A model generated the notes under the pieces. The model worked only from the letters and a program-made list of their open reading frames with translations, had not been told where the DNA came from and ran no database searches. The position numbers were made by a program, and so were the translations under genes. From the IMG/VR virus record IMGVR_UViG_3300030090_002184, positions 1 through 29,341 of that record: DNA of 29,341 nt. One strand, 5' to 3'. This document shows positions 16,174 to 23,187 of this stretch, piece by piece. How positions within the stretch are numbered: position 1 is the stretch's first letter; the number at the start of each line of letters is the position of its first letter. The DNA is from a virus.

Positions 16174-18171
16174 ATGGCTACTAAAAAACCAAAAAAACAA
16201 ATATTAAATATAGACTTTAAGGCTCAGACCGCGCCTACTATAAAAGAGAAAATGTCTAGCGATTGGATAGAGTATAGTGGCGAGGGATGGATAAATACTT
16301 ATCCTAATTTTTTAATTGATCTATATTATTCAAGCTCTAGCAATGCCGCTATTATTAATGCTACATCAGAGATGATAGCAGGAGAGGATATAATTATAGA
16401 GGATACAGATAATGTAGAGGCAGAGTCTAAATTAGCACAATTTATGAAAAATGCTAATGGTAATGAGTCATTACATGAAGTTATAAGAAAATGCGCATTT
16501 GATTTTAAGCTACAGGGAGGGTATTGTCTAAATATTATATATAGCCAGGATAGACAATCCATCTCAGAGATACATCATGTAAGCATGGAGAGGGTAAGAG
16601 TAGGGAAGCCTAATGAGATGGGTAAGATAGATACTTATTGGGTATCTGCTGATTGGACTAATACTAGAGAAAATGAGCCAGTGCCTGTGCCAGCATTTAA
16701 TCCTAATAATAGGACTAGCCCTAGTCAAATATTATATACAGGTAGTTATAGCCCTGGTATGGATGCGTATTATTTACCTGATTACTTAGCGGGCAATAAT
16801 TGGTGTCTTATAGAGTCTGAAATTGCAGAGTATCATTTAGCAAATGTGCAGAATAATTTTTCAGGAACTTATTTTGTGAGTATGGCAAATGGGATACCTA
16901 CAGAGAGGGAGAGAGTAGAGATAGAGAGAGCATTATCCTCTAAATTTCAGGGCAGTAATAATGCAGGTAAGGTAATATTAACATTTTCAGATGATAATAC
17001 TAGGACTCCTCAAATAACTCCTATACAGATGAGTAATGCAGATAAGCAATATTTAGCTCTACAGGATTTAATACAAAAAAACATACTTACAGCTCATAGA
17101 ATTACATCCCCATTATTAGTAGGTATAAGAGATACAGGAGGAGGATTAGGTAATAATGCTCAGGAGATGACTGAGGCATTTGATTTATACCTAAATAGTG
17201 TAATTATTGGATACCAAAAACAGATATTAAAGACATTATCTAAAATACTTAGAGTAAATGATATTGATTTGCCTTTGTGTTTTGTGCAGGCTAAGCCAGT
17301 AACTAATAAATTTACTATTGAGGACATGAGGAGCGTCATGACTACCAATGAGATAAGACAAGAGCTCGGCTTACCTGAATTAGAGGAGTCTGAGGATACC
17401 TCTAATGAGGAATTAAAGAAAGTAGGAGAGATAGATAATCAGCCATTATTTGAAACTATAGAGGAGGCAGAGGCAGAAGCTGAGAGGATAGGATGTAAGG
17501 GATACCATGAGCATAAGCAGGATGGTAAAACATATTACATGCCATGTGAAAATCATGACTCAGCAACTACACTATCTAAAATAAATAAAGATTTACAGGA
17601 GCTAATAAGTCTAGGAGAGGAGTTAAATGAGGATGAGTGGGAGTTATACTCAGAGACTGAGGTAGTAGATGAGGATGATACTTTTAATTTTGAGAATGAG
17701 CTACATAATTTAACTAGAATTGAATTAGCAAGCTCAGGGAGAGCGTTTCCTAGTGCTAGATCAGGTCAAGACCAGACATCTAAACAGACCGACTATAAAG
17801 ATGATTTATACAGAGTAAGATATGTATATACAGGACCAGGAGGAGAGAGAGACTTTTGTAAGGCTATGAAAATGGCAAATAAATCATATCGTAAAGAGGA
17901 TATAATAAGGATGGGAACTCAGGCGGTAAATCCAGGATTTGGACCAGGGGGCTCTGATACTTACTCTATATGGAAATGGAAAGGAGGAGTTAATTGTTAT
18001 CATGCATGGTATAGGAGAGTATATGTAACTAAAAAAGGAGATAAGCCTAGTAATTTAGATGATATAATATCTAGCACTGAGGCAAAGAGTAGAGGTGTAT
18101 CATTACCTAGGAATGCGCAGGAGGTATCAGTAGCGCCTATAAACATGCCTAATAAGGGTAGAAAAAATTAA
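16174..18171 (+). CDS. Portal protein with C-terminal zinc-like and MuF-like extension
   Basis: This 665-residue protein has a portal-type core over about residues 25-400 (INATSEMIAGEDIII, FKLQGGYCLNIIY, a stem region, and TSPLLVGIRDTGGGLG near 311-325). It forms the dodecameric ring through which DNA enters. The last 230 residues are unusual. A compact Cys/His cluster comes first (C441, H445, H447, C458, H461). A separate domain then follows at about 547-618 (RVRYVYTG, DFCKAMKMANKSYRKEDI, NPGFGPGG, GGVNCYHAWYRRVY) with C562, C608 and H610. The latter resembles the C-terminal module of MuF-like minor head proteins. This seems to be a portal/minor head fusion, seen in other Bacteroidota phages by my recollection. 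Confidence 0.85.
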   Translation: MATKKPKKQILNIDFKAQTAPTIKEKMSSDWIEYSGEGWINTYPNFLIDLYYSSSSNAAIINATSEMIAGEDIIIEDTDNVEAESKLAQFMKNANGNESLHEVIRKCAFDFKLQGGYCLNIIYSQDRQSISEIHHVSMERVRVGKPNEMGKIDTYWVSADWTNTRENEPVPVPAFNPNNRTSPSQILYTGSYSPGMDAYYLPDYLAGNNWCLIESEIAEYHLANVQNNFSGTYFVSMANGIPTERERVEIERALSSKFQGSNNAGKVILTFSDDNTRTPQITPIQMSNADKQYLALQDLIQKNILTAHRITSPLLVGIRDTGGGLGNNAQEMTEAFDLYLNSVIIGYQKQILKTLSKILRVNDIDLPLCFVQAKPVTNKFTIEDMRSVMTTNEIRQELGLPELEESEDTSNEELKKVGEIDNQPLFETIEEAEAEAERIGCKGYHEHKQDGKTYYMPCENHDSATTLSKINKDLQELISLGEELNEDEWELYSETEVVDEDDTFNFENELHNLTRIELASSGRAFPSARSGQDQTSKQTDYKDDLYRVRYVYTGPGGERDFCKAMKMANKSYRKEDIIRMGTQAVNPGFGPGGSDTYSIWKWKGGVNCYHAWYRRVYVTKKGDKPSNLDDIISSTEAKSRGVSLPRNAQEVSVAPINMPNKGRKN

Positions 18172-18177
18172 TATAGT

Positions 18178-18747
18178 ATGGCAAATTATGTGTTATTTTT
18201 ATCAGAAGAAAAGCTAAAAAATTCTACAGCGATTGGAGGAGCAGTGGATATGGACTTTATTTTACCATATCTAAAAACCAGCCAGCGTATTTATATTGAG
18301 CCTAAGCTAGGCACAGACTTATTTGAGGCTCTACAGACTAAAATTACCGCAGGCTCTCTTACAGGAGCTTATAAGACGCTTACAGAGGACTATATTATGG
18401 ATACTTTGGTGCATTTTGCTTTCTATCAATGTTTGCCATTTTTGAGAGTGAGAATATCTAATAATGGTATAGGTGTAAAAACATCAGAAAATTTACAAGC
18501 ATTAACAAATGAGGAGTATAAAGATTTAAGACAAGAGATTATTAACACGGCTGAGTTTTATTTGGAGAGAATGATAAGATATCTAAAGCATAATACTGCT
18601 AGCTTTCCTGAATATAGCACATCATCAGGAGCTGATCTTAGCCCTACAAAATCGGCATATTACTCTGGTCTAAATTTAGAGATACAAACTGAGAAAAAAA
18701 GAGGATTGACTATAGATGATTTTTTAACTCCTGATTTAACTGATTAA
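18178..18747 (+). CDS. Head-tail connector (DUF6712-like adaptor)
   Basis: This 189-residue largely helical protein begins MANYVLFLSEEKLKNSTAIG, with the pattern MDFILPYLKTSQRIYIEPKLG at about residues 24-44. That pattern (an 'I..AQ...I.P.LGT.L' helix followed by an 'ALV...AFY...PFL' helix) is the mark of a family of head completion adaptors in Bacteroidota phages (DUF6712, recalled). The position directly after the portal supports a ring that links portal and tail. Its stop overlaps the ATG of the next small ORF (TAATG). Confidence 0.75.
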   Translation: MANYVLFLSEEKLKNSTAIGGAVDMDFILPYLKTSQRIYIEPKLGTDLFEALQTKITAGSLTGAYKTLTEDYIMDTLVHFAFYQCLPFLRVRISNNGIGVKTSENLQALTNEEYKDLRQEIINTAEFYLERMIRYLKHNTASFPEYSTSSGADLSPTKSAYYSGLNLEIQTEKKRGLTIDDFLTPDLTD

Positions 18748-18866
18748 TGAATAGACAAAAGACATACAAACCTAAAGCTAAAAATGAATTAGCCTTAAAA
18801 AAATATATAAAAAATGCCAATACAAAGAGTAAAGCAGGAGATAGGAGAGGTATTAGTAATAAATAG
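18747..18866 (+). CDS. Tiny basic ORF (39 aa), possible
   Basis: This 39-codon ORF starts at an ATG overlapping the connector stop and encodes a lysine/arginine-rich peptide (MNRQKTYKPKAKNELALKKY at the start). Its last 53 nt overlap, in another frame, the start of the 59-residue membrane protein at 18814. The overlap and coupling make it plausible but it might only be a translated leader that carries ribosomes to the next start. I do not recognise it. Confidence 0.4.
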   Translation: MNRQKTYKPKAKNELALKKYIKNANTKSKAGDRRGISNK

Positions 18867-18993
18867 CAGTATAATTACAGCTACTACCTTAGCGGATATA
18901 GAAATGATATTAAAAATTGTTTTACTTTTAGCTACTATAGGATATACTATATATAGATGGCATACACATTACCAAAAAAATAAAAAGAAATGA
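18814..18993 (+). CDS. Small membrane protein, holin-like candidate
   Basis: This 59-residue protein has a short N-terminal soluble part (MPIQRVKQEIGEVLVINSS), one hydrophobic segment at about residues 32-47 (MILKIVLLLATIGYTIYRW) and a basic tail (HTHYQKNKKK). The single membrane span with a positive C-terminus and its place just upstream of the endolysin suggest a holin or holin regulator. It starts inside the preceding 39-residue ORF in another frame, and its stop overlaps the next ATG (ATGA). The holin call rests on position and topology only. Confidence 0.6.
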   Translation: MPIQRVKQEIGEVLVINSSIITATTLADIEMILKIVLLLATIGYTIYRWHTHYQKNKKK

Positions 18994-19079
18994 TAAAATT
19001 TATTTGTAACTTAATATACTACATAACAGGTAAAACTATTTGCCTAGGATACTGCAAATCTGAATGTAAAAAAAAATGA
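18990..19079 (+). CDS. Cysteine-rich 29-residue lysis-cassette peptide
   Basis: This 29-codon ORF is joined by ATGA overlaps to both neighbours: its ATG overlaps the stop of the membrane protein and its stop overlaps the ATG of the endolysin. It has a hydrophobic first half (MIKFICNLIYYIT) and a second half with three cysteines and lysine (ICLGYCKSECKKK). Perfect coupling on both sides is good evidence that it is translated. I do not recognise a described family; a small lysis accessory is my guess. Confidence 0.5.
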   Translation: MIKFICNLIYYITGKTICLGYCKSECKKK

Positions 19080-19462
19080 AATTTAAGTATTTTACTTACT
19101 CAGAATTTAATCAGCCTGGATTACCGAACTCAGGAGAGGAGTTTATGTCTGATGAGTTTATAGACATGCTTGATGAGGCTAGAGAGATATACGGCAAGGG
19201 TATAAAGGTAAATTCAGGATATAGGTCTGAGGCATACCAGCAGGAATTAGCAGAGAGATATAAGACAGGAGTAGCAAAAAACAGCCCGCATACAGAGGGT
19301 ATTGCAGCTGATTTACATATAGGTAGTAGCAGAGATAGATGGATGCTTATAAATAGCTTATTATTAGCAGGATTTACCAGGATAGGTATAGCCTCTAATT
19401 TTGTGCATGTAGATATATCAGAAACGCGCCAGCAGAATGTAATTTGGCACTACAAAAGATAA
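19076..19462 (+). CDS. Endolysin: M15 family D-Ala-D-Ala peptidase
   Basis: This 128-residue protein is a single-domain zinc peptidase (Peptidase_M15_3 type) that cuts peptide cross-links of the cell wall, releasing progeny. Visible are SGYRS (residues 47-51), the metal motif H72-x6-D79 in SPHTEGIAADLHI, and H111 with D113 in FVHVDI. There is no signal peptide and no binding domain, so it depends on a holin to reach the periplasm. The flanking small membrane proteins at 18814 and 19494 fit that need. The start at 19076 overlaps the stop of the 29-residue ORF. Confidence 0.9.
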   Translation: MKFKYFTYSEFNQPGLPNSGEEFMSDEFIDMLDEAREIYGKGIKVNSGYRSEAYQQELAERYKTGVAKNSPHTEGIAADLHIGSSRDRWMLINSLLLAGFTRIGIASNFVHVDISETRQQNVIWHYKR

Positions 19463-19493
19463 TCAATTAATTATTAATCAAAACTAAATAAAA

Positions 19494-19658
19494 ATGGATA
19501 ATGTAACATGGCAAGAGATTGTCTTAGCATTAGTAGCAGTATTTGAGGTAGTAGTAAGGATTACTCCTACAGACAAAGATAATACTATTTTAGGTAAAAT
19601 TTTATGGCTATTAAATAAGATAATACCTAATAATACTAAAAATGGTGGCACTCATTAA
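19494..19658 (+). CDS. Second small membrane protein of the lysis cassette
   Basis: This 54-residue ORF begins MDNVTWQEIVLALVAVFEVV with a hydrophobic helix at about residues 8-23 and a second, weaker one near 33-45 (LGKILWLLNKIIP). Similar short proteins adjoin endolysins in Bacteroidota phages and prophages. It could be a holin, an antiholin or a spanin-like partner. The stop overlaps the ATG of the phosphoesterase (TAATG), so the two are coupled. The leader (AATCAATTAATTATTAATC) resembles those of other genes here. Confidence 0.55.
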   Translation: MDNVTWQEIVLALVAVFEVVVRITPTDKDNTILGKILWLLNKIIPNNTKNGGTH

Positions 19659-20377
19659 TGAGGGATAACCGCTACAGACTTAATCAAAAAGAAATAGAAA
19701 TGCTTATGCAGATGCGCCAATCTGATACTAGGAATGTATTAGTAATTGGAGATTTGCATGAGCCTTTTTGTTTAGACTCTTATTTAGATTTTTGTATAAA
19801 TCAATACAATAAATACGCATGTAATCAGGTAATTTTCATTGGAGATATTATAGATAATCATTACTCATCATACCATGAGACTAATCCTGATGGACTATCA
19901 GGAGGAGATGAGCTAGACCTAGCTATAAAAAGGATAGCTAGATGGTATAAAGCGTTTCCTAAAGCTCATGTAATAATAGGTAATCATGATAGGATGGTAA
20001 TGCGTAAAGCTCAGACATCTAATATACCTAAAAAATGGATTAAGTCATATAAAGAGGTATTAGAGGTGCCTGGATGGACTTTTACTGAGAGATATGTGCA
20101 GGATAATGTGCAGTATATACATGGAGAGGGAGGCACAGCAAGGACTAAATGCAGAGCAGACATGCAAAACACTATACAGGGGCATCTACATACTCAATGC
20201 TATACAGAGCATTATGTAGGTCAAAATTATAGAGTATTTGGATTACAGACAGGATGCGGTATAGATCATGAGAGCTATGCTATGGCTTACGCTAAATACG
20301 GCAAAAAGCCAGCTATAGGAGTAGGATTATGCCTAGAAAATGGTAAGACTGCATTTAATGTATTAATGCCTCTATAA
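19658..20377 (+). CDS. Calcineurin-like metallophosphoesterase
   Basis: This 239-residue protein has the full set of motifs for a two-metal phosphoesterase: GDLH (31-34), GDIID (62-66), GNHD (108-111), a histidine in YIHGEG (153-158) and GHLH (175-178). Substrates of the family include cyclic nucleotides, nucleic acids and phosphoproteins, so I cannot name one here. It is encoded at the end of the late region, coupled to the lysis cassette, and is followed directly by the repeat-rich regulatory gap. Interference with nucleotide-signal defences is a conceivable role but only a speculation. Confidence 0.85.
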   Translation: MRDNRYRLNQKEIEMLMQMRQSDTRNVLVIGDLHEPFCLDSYLDFCINQYNKYACNQVIFIGDIIDNHYSSYHETNPDGLSGGDELDLAIKRIARWYKAFPKAHVIIGNHDRMVMRKAQTSNIPKKWIKSYKEVLEVPGWTFTERYVQDNVQYIHGEGGTARTKCRADMQNTIQGHLHTQCYTEHYVGQNYRVFGLQTGCGIDHESYAMAYAKYGKKPAIGVGLCLENGKTAFNVLMPL

Positions 20378-20385
20378 ATACCTAT

Positions 20386-20421
20386 AAGACTTAAAATAAG
20401 ACCTTTTAAGAGACTTTTATA
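20386..20421. repeat. 12-bp direct repeats, set A
   Basis: Three units start at 20386, 20398 and 20410, exactly 12 bp apart: AAGACTTAAAAT, AAGACCTTTTAA and GAGACTTTTATA. They lie just behind the phosphoesterase stop and far from the promoter. They could be protein-binding sites or part of a replication origin; no clear terminator hairpin explains them. Confidence 0.55.
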
Positions 20422-20481
20422 ATAAATCTATATAATTAGTCTATTACTACATAAAACATCTTAAATCTAATATTATATATT

Positions 20482-20542
20482 GTTAATAACTTTTGTTAAT
20501 AACTTTGATAATAATTATGTTAATAATTGTGTTAATCAAAAA
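20482..20542. repeat. 12-13-bp iteron or operator array, set B
   Basis: Five successive units begin at 20482, 20495, 20507, 20519 and 20531. They are GTTAATAAC, GTTAATAAC, GATAATAAT, GTTAATAAT and GTTAATCAA, each plus 3-4 AT-rich bases. The array covers the -33 region of the promoter and ends 7 bp before its -7 element. It may be an operator array or iterons of the replication origin. Confidence 0.6.
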
Positions 20543-20557
20543 TATATTGTAAATTTG
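20527..20557 (+). promoter_or_regulatory. Early promoter of Bacteroidota type
   Basis: TTG at 20527-20529 is followed after 20 bp by TAAATTTG (20550-20557), matching the Bacteroidota consensus TTG-N17-23-TAnnTTTG. Transcription would begin near 20562-20566, giving a leader of about 20 nt before the ATG at 20585. It should drive the whole early operon with host RNA polymerase. Confidence 0.75.
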
Positions 20558-20584
20558 TATCATTATTAATCAATAACTTAAACT

Positions 20585-21010
20585 ATGAAAAAAGAATGTA
20601 AATCATTAGGTATGTCTGATGATAGATTTAATGAATTAATGCAAGAGATTGCAGAAACAGAGCGTATAGACAATAGTAATACAGATATGATAGATATTAC
20701 TGAGACTAAAAAAGAAATACAAAAAGCTATAGGTAAATTTGATGTAGATATTGTATATGATAAGTTAAACTCTACAGCTACTATATTTGAAAATACAGCA
20801 GAAAAATTAAGAGAGCACGAAATTGAGGAGCGTAATTATTATAATGGCACTGAGGGAGATAGTAGAAATCTTTACAAATCATCAGAGCGTTATTTTGCAG
20901 GAGCAGCGGAGGGATATGAGTCAGCAGCAAAAGATTTAAGAGAAGCTATTACATCTATTATAAGAGACCAAAAGCAGGTAAATAGAATAATTAAAATGAT
21001 GCAGTCATGA
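20585..21010 (+). CDS. First early gene, unknown helical protein
   Basis: This 141-residue protein starts MKKECKSLGMSDDRFNEL and is charged and almost entirely helical, with probable coiled coils near residues 40-80 and 105-140. It contains no motif I can name. As first gene behind the strong early promoter it may be among the earliest and most abundant phage products, a position often used for host take-over or anti-defence proteins. Its leader (ATTAATCAATAACTTAAACT) is nearly repeated before the gene at 24074. The stop overlaps the next ATG (ATGA). Confidence 0.6.
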   Translation: MKKECKSLGMSDDRFNELMQEIAETERIDNSNTDMIDITETKKEIQKAIGKFDVDIVYDKLNSTATIFENTAEKLREHEIEERNYYNGTEGDSRNLYKSSERYFAGAAEGYESAAKDLREAITSIIRDQKQVNRIIKMMQS

Positions 21011-21360
21011 ATGAGAGAGATTGGATAGACGCTACACATAATAGTTATGGGGATGATCCTACTGATTGGGATGGACCTGAGCCAGATAATTGCAGACTAT
21101 GCGATATGGAGCCTAAGTATGAGGATATGGATGTATGTGAGGGATGCTATGATGAATTGGAGGAGGGTAGGGAGTATAGTTATTGTTGCACGGCTATATT
21201 AACTGAGGTAGGTATTTGTATATCATGTCTAGACCACGCATCTAGCGCTACAGAGGAGGCATTAGAGGATACTAATATTTGTATAAACACTTACAGATAT
21301 ATACCTAATAATAATAATAATACTCAAAAGCCTTTTGAGGAGATGAGTATGCTAGACTAA
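21007..21360 (+). CDS. Acidic double zinc-ribbon protein
   Basis: This 117-residue acidic protein has four cysteine pairs or neighbours: C29-x2-C32 and C44-x2-C47 form one likely zinc ribbon (CRLCDMEPKYEDMDVCEGC), and C60, C61 with C71-x2-C74 form another (YCCTAILTEVGICISC). The second resembles small phage zinc proteins with a 'CCGA...D..IC..C' pattern. The rest is low-complexity acid and a short Asn run from AAT triplets. Probably it binds a protein or nucleic acid partner. It is coupled to both the preceding gene and the early operon. Confidence 0.55.
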   Translation: MNERDWIDATHNSYGDDPTDWDGPEPDNCRLCDMEPKYEDMDVCEGCYDELEEGREYSYCCTAILTEVGICISCLDHASSATEEALEDTNICINTYRYIPNNNNNTQKPFEEMSMLD

Positions 21361-21411
21361 TATAGGTTAATGATACAGCCTTAAATGTATCTAAATATTA
21401 AAATTAATAAA

Positions 21412-21882
21412 ATGATAAAAACAGCAAAAATCAGTAAAGTAAGTAATAAAAAAGAGTGGCAAGGACCTAAGGGACTTATTATCTATCATGATTTGGTAAT
21501 GGATAATGGAGATAAAATTAATATAGGTAAGAAAAAAGACCAGCTAGAGGGGTGGGATATTACCTATGAAATAGTAGGAGATGTAGGGCAGCAGGAATAT
21601 GTAAAAGCTAAGGCAGCACAGCCTGAGGGAGGATTTACTAAGTCATTTGGAGGAGCGCCTAAAAACAATAAACAGATTACAGAGCTAGCATGTCTAAAAG
21701 TAGCAGCTACTATATCAGCAGCATATATAGGGCAGGGGCATAAAGTAAATACAGATGATATAATTAGGCTTAAAAATGAGCTAGTAAATGATATTTTAAG
21801 AGATGAGAAGCCTGTAGAGAAACCTATAGAGCCTAATACTCCTGTATCAGCATTTGAGGACTCTAATGATATGCCATTTTAA
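21412..21882 (+). CDS. SSB-like single-stranded DNA-binding protein candidate
   Basis: This protein has 156 residues from the ATG at 21412 (MIKTAKISKVSNKKEWQGPK). An in-frame ATG at 21385 would add nine residues; I prefer 21412 because it stands directly behind an A-rich leader and begins with the strand expected of an OB fold. The first 70 residues alternate strands as in an OB fold (YHDLVMDNGDKINIG). The end is acidic and finishes DSNDMPF, like the C-terminal tip by which SSB proteins recruit partners. It lies next to replication genes. The SSB call is an inference from the tip and context. Confidence 0.6.
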   Translation: MIKTAKISKVSNKKEWQGPKGLIIYHDLVMDNGDKINIGKKKDQLEGWDITYEIVGDVGQQEYVKAKAAQPEGGFTKSFGGAPKNNKQITELACLKVAATISAAYIGQGHKVNTDDIIRLKNELVNDILRDEKPVEKPIEPNTPVSAFEDSNDMPF

Positions 21883-21884
21883 TT

Positions 21885-22436
21885 ATGAGGAAATACATTA
21901 GACATGATAAAAATAGAGTTACTGATGTAGATGAGGTAGAGAAAATGGTAATCATAGCTGAGAAGCTATGTAACCTACCTCCTCAGTCATTGTCTAGGAA
22001 AGTAAGAACGCAAAATATTTTATTACCTAGGATGGTAGTAAGTAATATAGCTAGATATGAGAGAGGCATACATTATGAAACTATAGCAGAAGTATTAGAC
22101 CATGATAGATGCAGTGTATATCATTATGAAAAAACGCACGAGCAAAACTATCAATATTGGTCTGAGTATAGAAATTTATTTAATGAGATTGTAATTGCAA
22201 TATCAGACCATAAAAAGACTAAAAATGTAGATATTAAAGACAATACAGAGTTAAAAAATTTCATATTAAAAAATGGTAGTATTGTAGAAAATAAAGCAGG
22301 CAAGGTATTTATTACTATTAAGCTTAATGATTTGCATACAGATATACAGACAAATTATAGAGATTTTAGTAATACATTAAATAGAGTGCAATATTGTCTA
22401 AATGAGTATGATGCTAAAATAGATATAAGACTATGA
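21885..22436 (+). CDS. DnaA domain IV-like DNA-binding protein
   Basis: This 183-residue protein has, at about residues 18-92, a helix-turn-helix pattern like the C-terminal domain of DnaA: a first helix ending in LCNLPPQSL, then RKVRTQNILLPRMVVSNIARY, and HYETIAEVLDHDRCSVYHYEK. The DRCSVYH part occupies the place of the DnaA signature 'DHTTVLHA'. There is no AAA+ ATPase domain, so it is a DNA-binding module alone. Its neighbours are an SSB-like protein and a replisome-organiser-like protein. A role as origin-binding initiator or regulator is probable, with the repeats at 20386-20542 as possible targets. Confidence 0.65.
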   Translation: MRKYIRHDKNRVTDVDEVEKMVIIAEKLCNLPPQSLSRKVRTQNILLPRMVVSNIARYERGIHYETIAEVLDHDRCSVYHYEKTHEQNYQYWSEYRNLFNEIVIAISDHKKTKNVDIKDNTELKNFILKNGSIVENKAGKVFITIKLNDLHTDIQTNYRDFSNTLNRVQYCLNEYDAKIDIRL

Positions 22437-23092
22437 GAAATATACTCAGTAGCACAGCGTTTTTAGTAGTAAATAAGTTTTTAGCTAGTAAGATAGGGAT
22501 AGACGCCTCTATCTTATTGGCTGACCTTATATCAAAAGAGGGATACTTTATAGATAATGATAGATTAGTAGATGGATACTTTTTTAATACATCAGATAAT
22601 ATAATAAAAGATACTACATTATCTAAATACAAGCAAAGAGAAGCTGTAAAAATACTCCAGGATCAGAAATTTATAAAGACAAAACTATCAGGGATGCCAT
22701 CTAAATTACATTTTAAGATAGACCATGATAAGATATTAAAATTTTTGACTACAAGCAGTAAAAAAACTAAACAGCAAGCAGTTAAAAAAGCAAAGCCTAA
22801 TAATAATAATACAATAAAATCAAATAATAATATATCTATAAGAGATGCAAAATTTAAGAGTAAAATTTTAAGTTATAAAAATGATTTTAGTATAGAAATA
22901 TTAGAGGATTTTTATATGTATTGGAGTGAGGTAGGCGGCACAAAAATGAGATTTGAGAAGCAAAAGACTTTTGATATATACAGGAGGCTATTAAGATGGC
23001 AAAAAAACTCAAAAAAATGGGATAAAAAATCATCAATTAATAATCATATTGATAGTCATAATGAGGCTAGAGATATATTAAATAAATTATAA
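22433..23092 (+). CDS. Replisome organiser-like winged-helix protein
   Basis: This 219-residue protein has an N-terminal part of about 100 residues that looks like a winged helix (IDASILLADLISKEGYF, then LSKYKQREAVKILQDQKFIK), a low-complexity Asn/Lys linker (about 113-133) and a C-terminal helical domain with FYMYWSEVGGTKMRFEKQKT and IYRRLLRWQKNSKKW. That layout, DNA-binding winged helix plus helicase-loader-type tail, is common for phage replisome organisers of the DnaD/O type. ATGA overlap joins it to the DnaA-like gene. No ATPase is present, so it may recruit the host helicase. Confidence 0.65.
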   Translation: MRNILSSTAFLVVNKFLASKIGIDASILLADLISKEGYFIDNDRLVDGYFFNTSDNIIKDTTLSKYKQREAVKILQDQKFIKTKLSGMPSKLHFKIDHDKILKFLTTSSKKTKQQAVKKAKPNNNNTIKSNNNISIRDAKFKSKILSYKNDFSIEILEDFYMYWSEVGGTKMRFEKQKTFDIYRRLLRWQKNSKKWDKKSSINNHIDSHNEARDILNKL

Positions 23093-23187
23093 TGGATAAT
23101 AAAGAGGAGCAAAAAGAAGTAAAGTTAATGTTAATAGCTATCATCATTTGGATAGTATTAGGAATTTTAATAGTAACGCTATTATGA
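23092..23187 (+). CDS. Tiny single-span membrane protein (31 aa)
   Basis: This 31-residue ORF has a charged N-terminus (MDNKEEQKEVK) and a hydrophobic helix to its end (LMLIAIIIWIVLGILIVTLL). The ATG overlaps the stop of the replisome gene (TAATG) and the stop overlaps the next ATG (ATGA). Coupling on both sides and a clean membrane segment make it credible. Its function is unknown; membrane attachment of replication or superinfection exclusion are possible. Confidence 0.6.
   Translation: MDNKEEQKEVKLMLIAIIIWIVLGILIVTLL

Noticed and set aside
20441-20454. TCTATTACTACATA in the intergenic region
   Set aside because: It lacks the central TA and matches the late motif only in part; no gene start follows at the right distance.
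20954-20968. Near copy of the late motif (TCTATTATAAGAGAC)
   Set aside because: It is inside the first early gene, in frame with normal codons, and differs at the conserved end; background in an AT-rich genome.
23148-23183. TTG start upstream of the gene at 23184
   Set aside because: It would overlap the small membrane ORF deeply; the ATG at 23184 forms a clean ATGA overlap.
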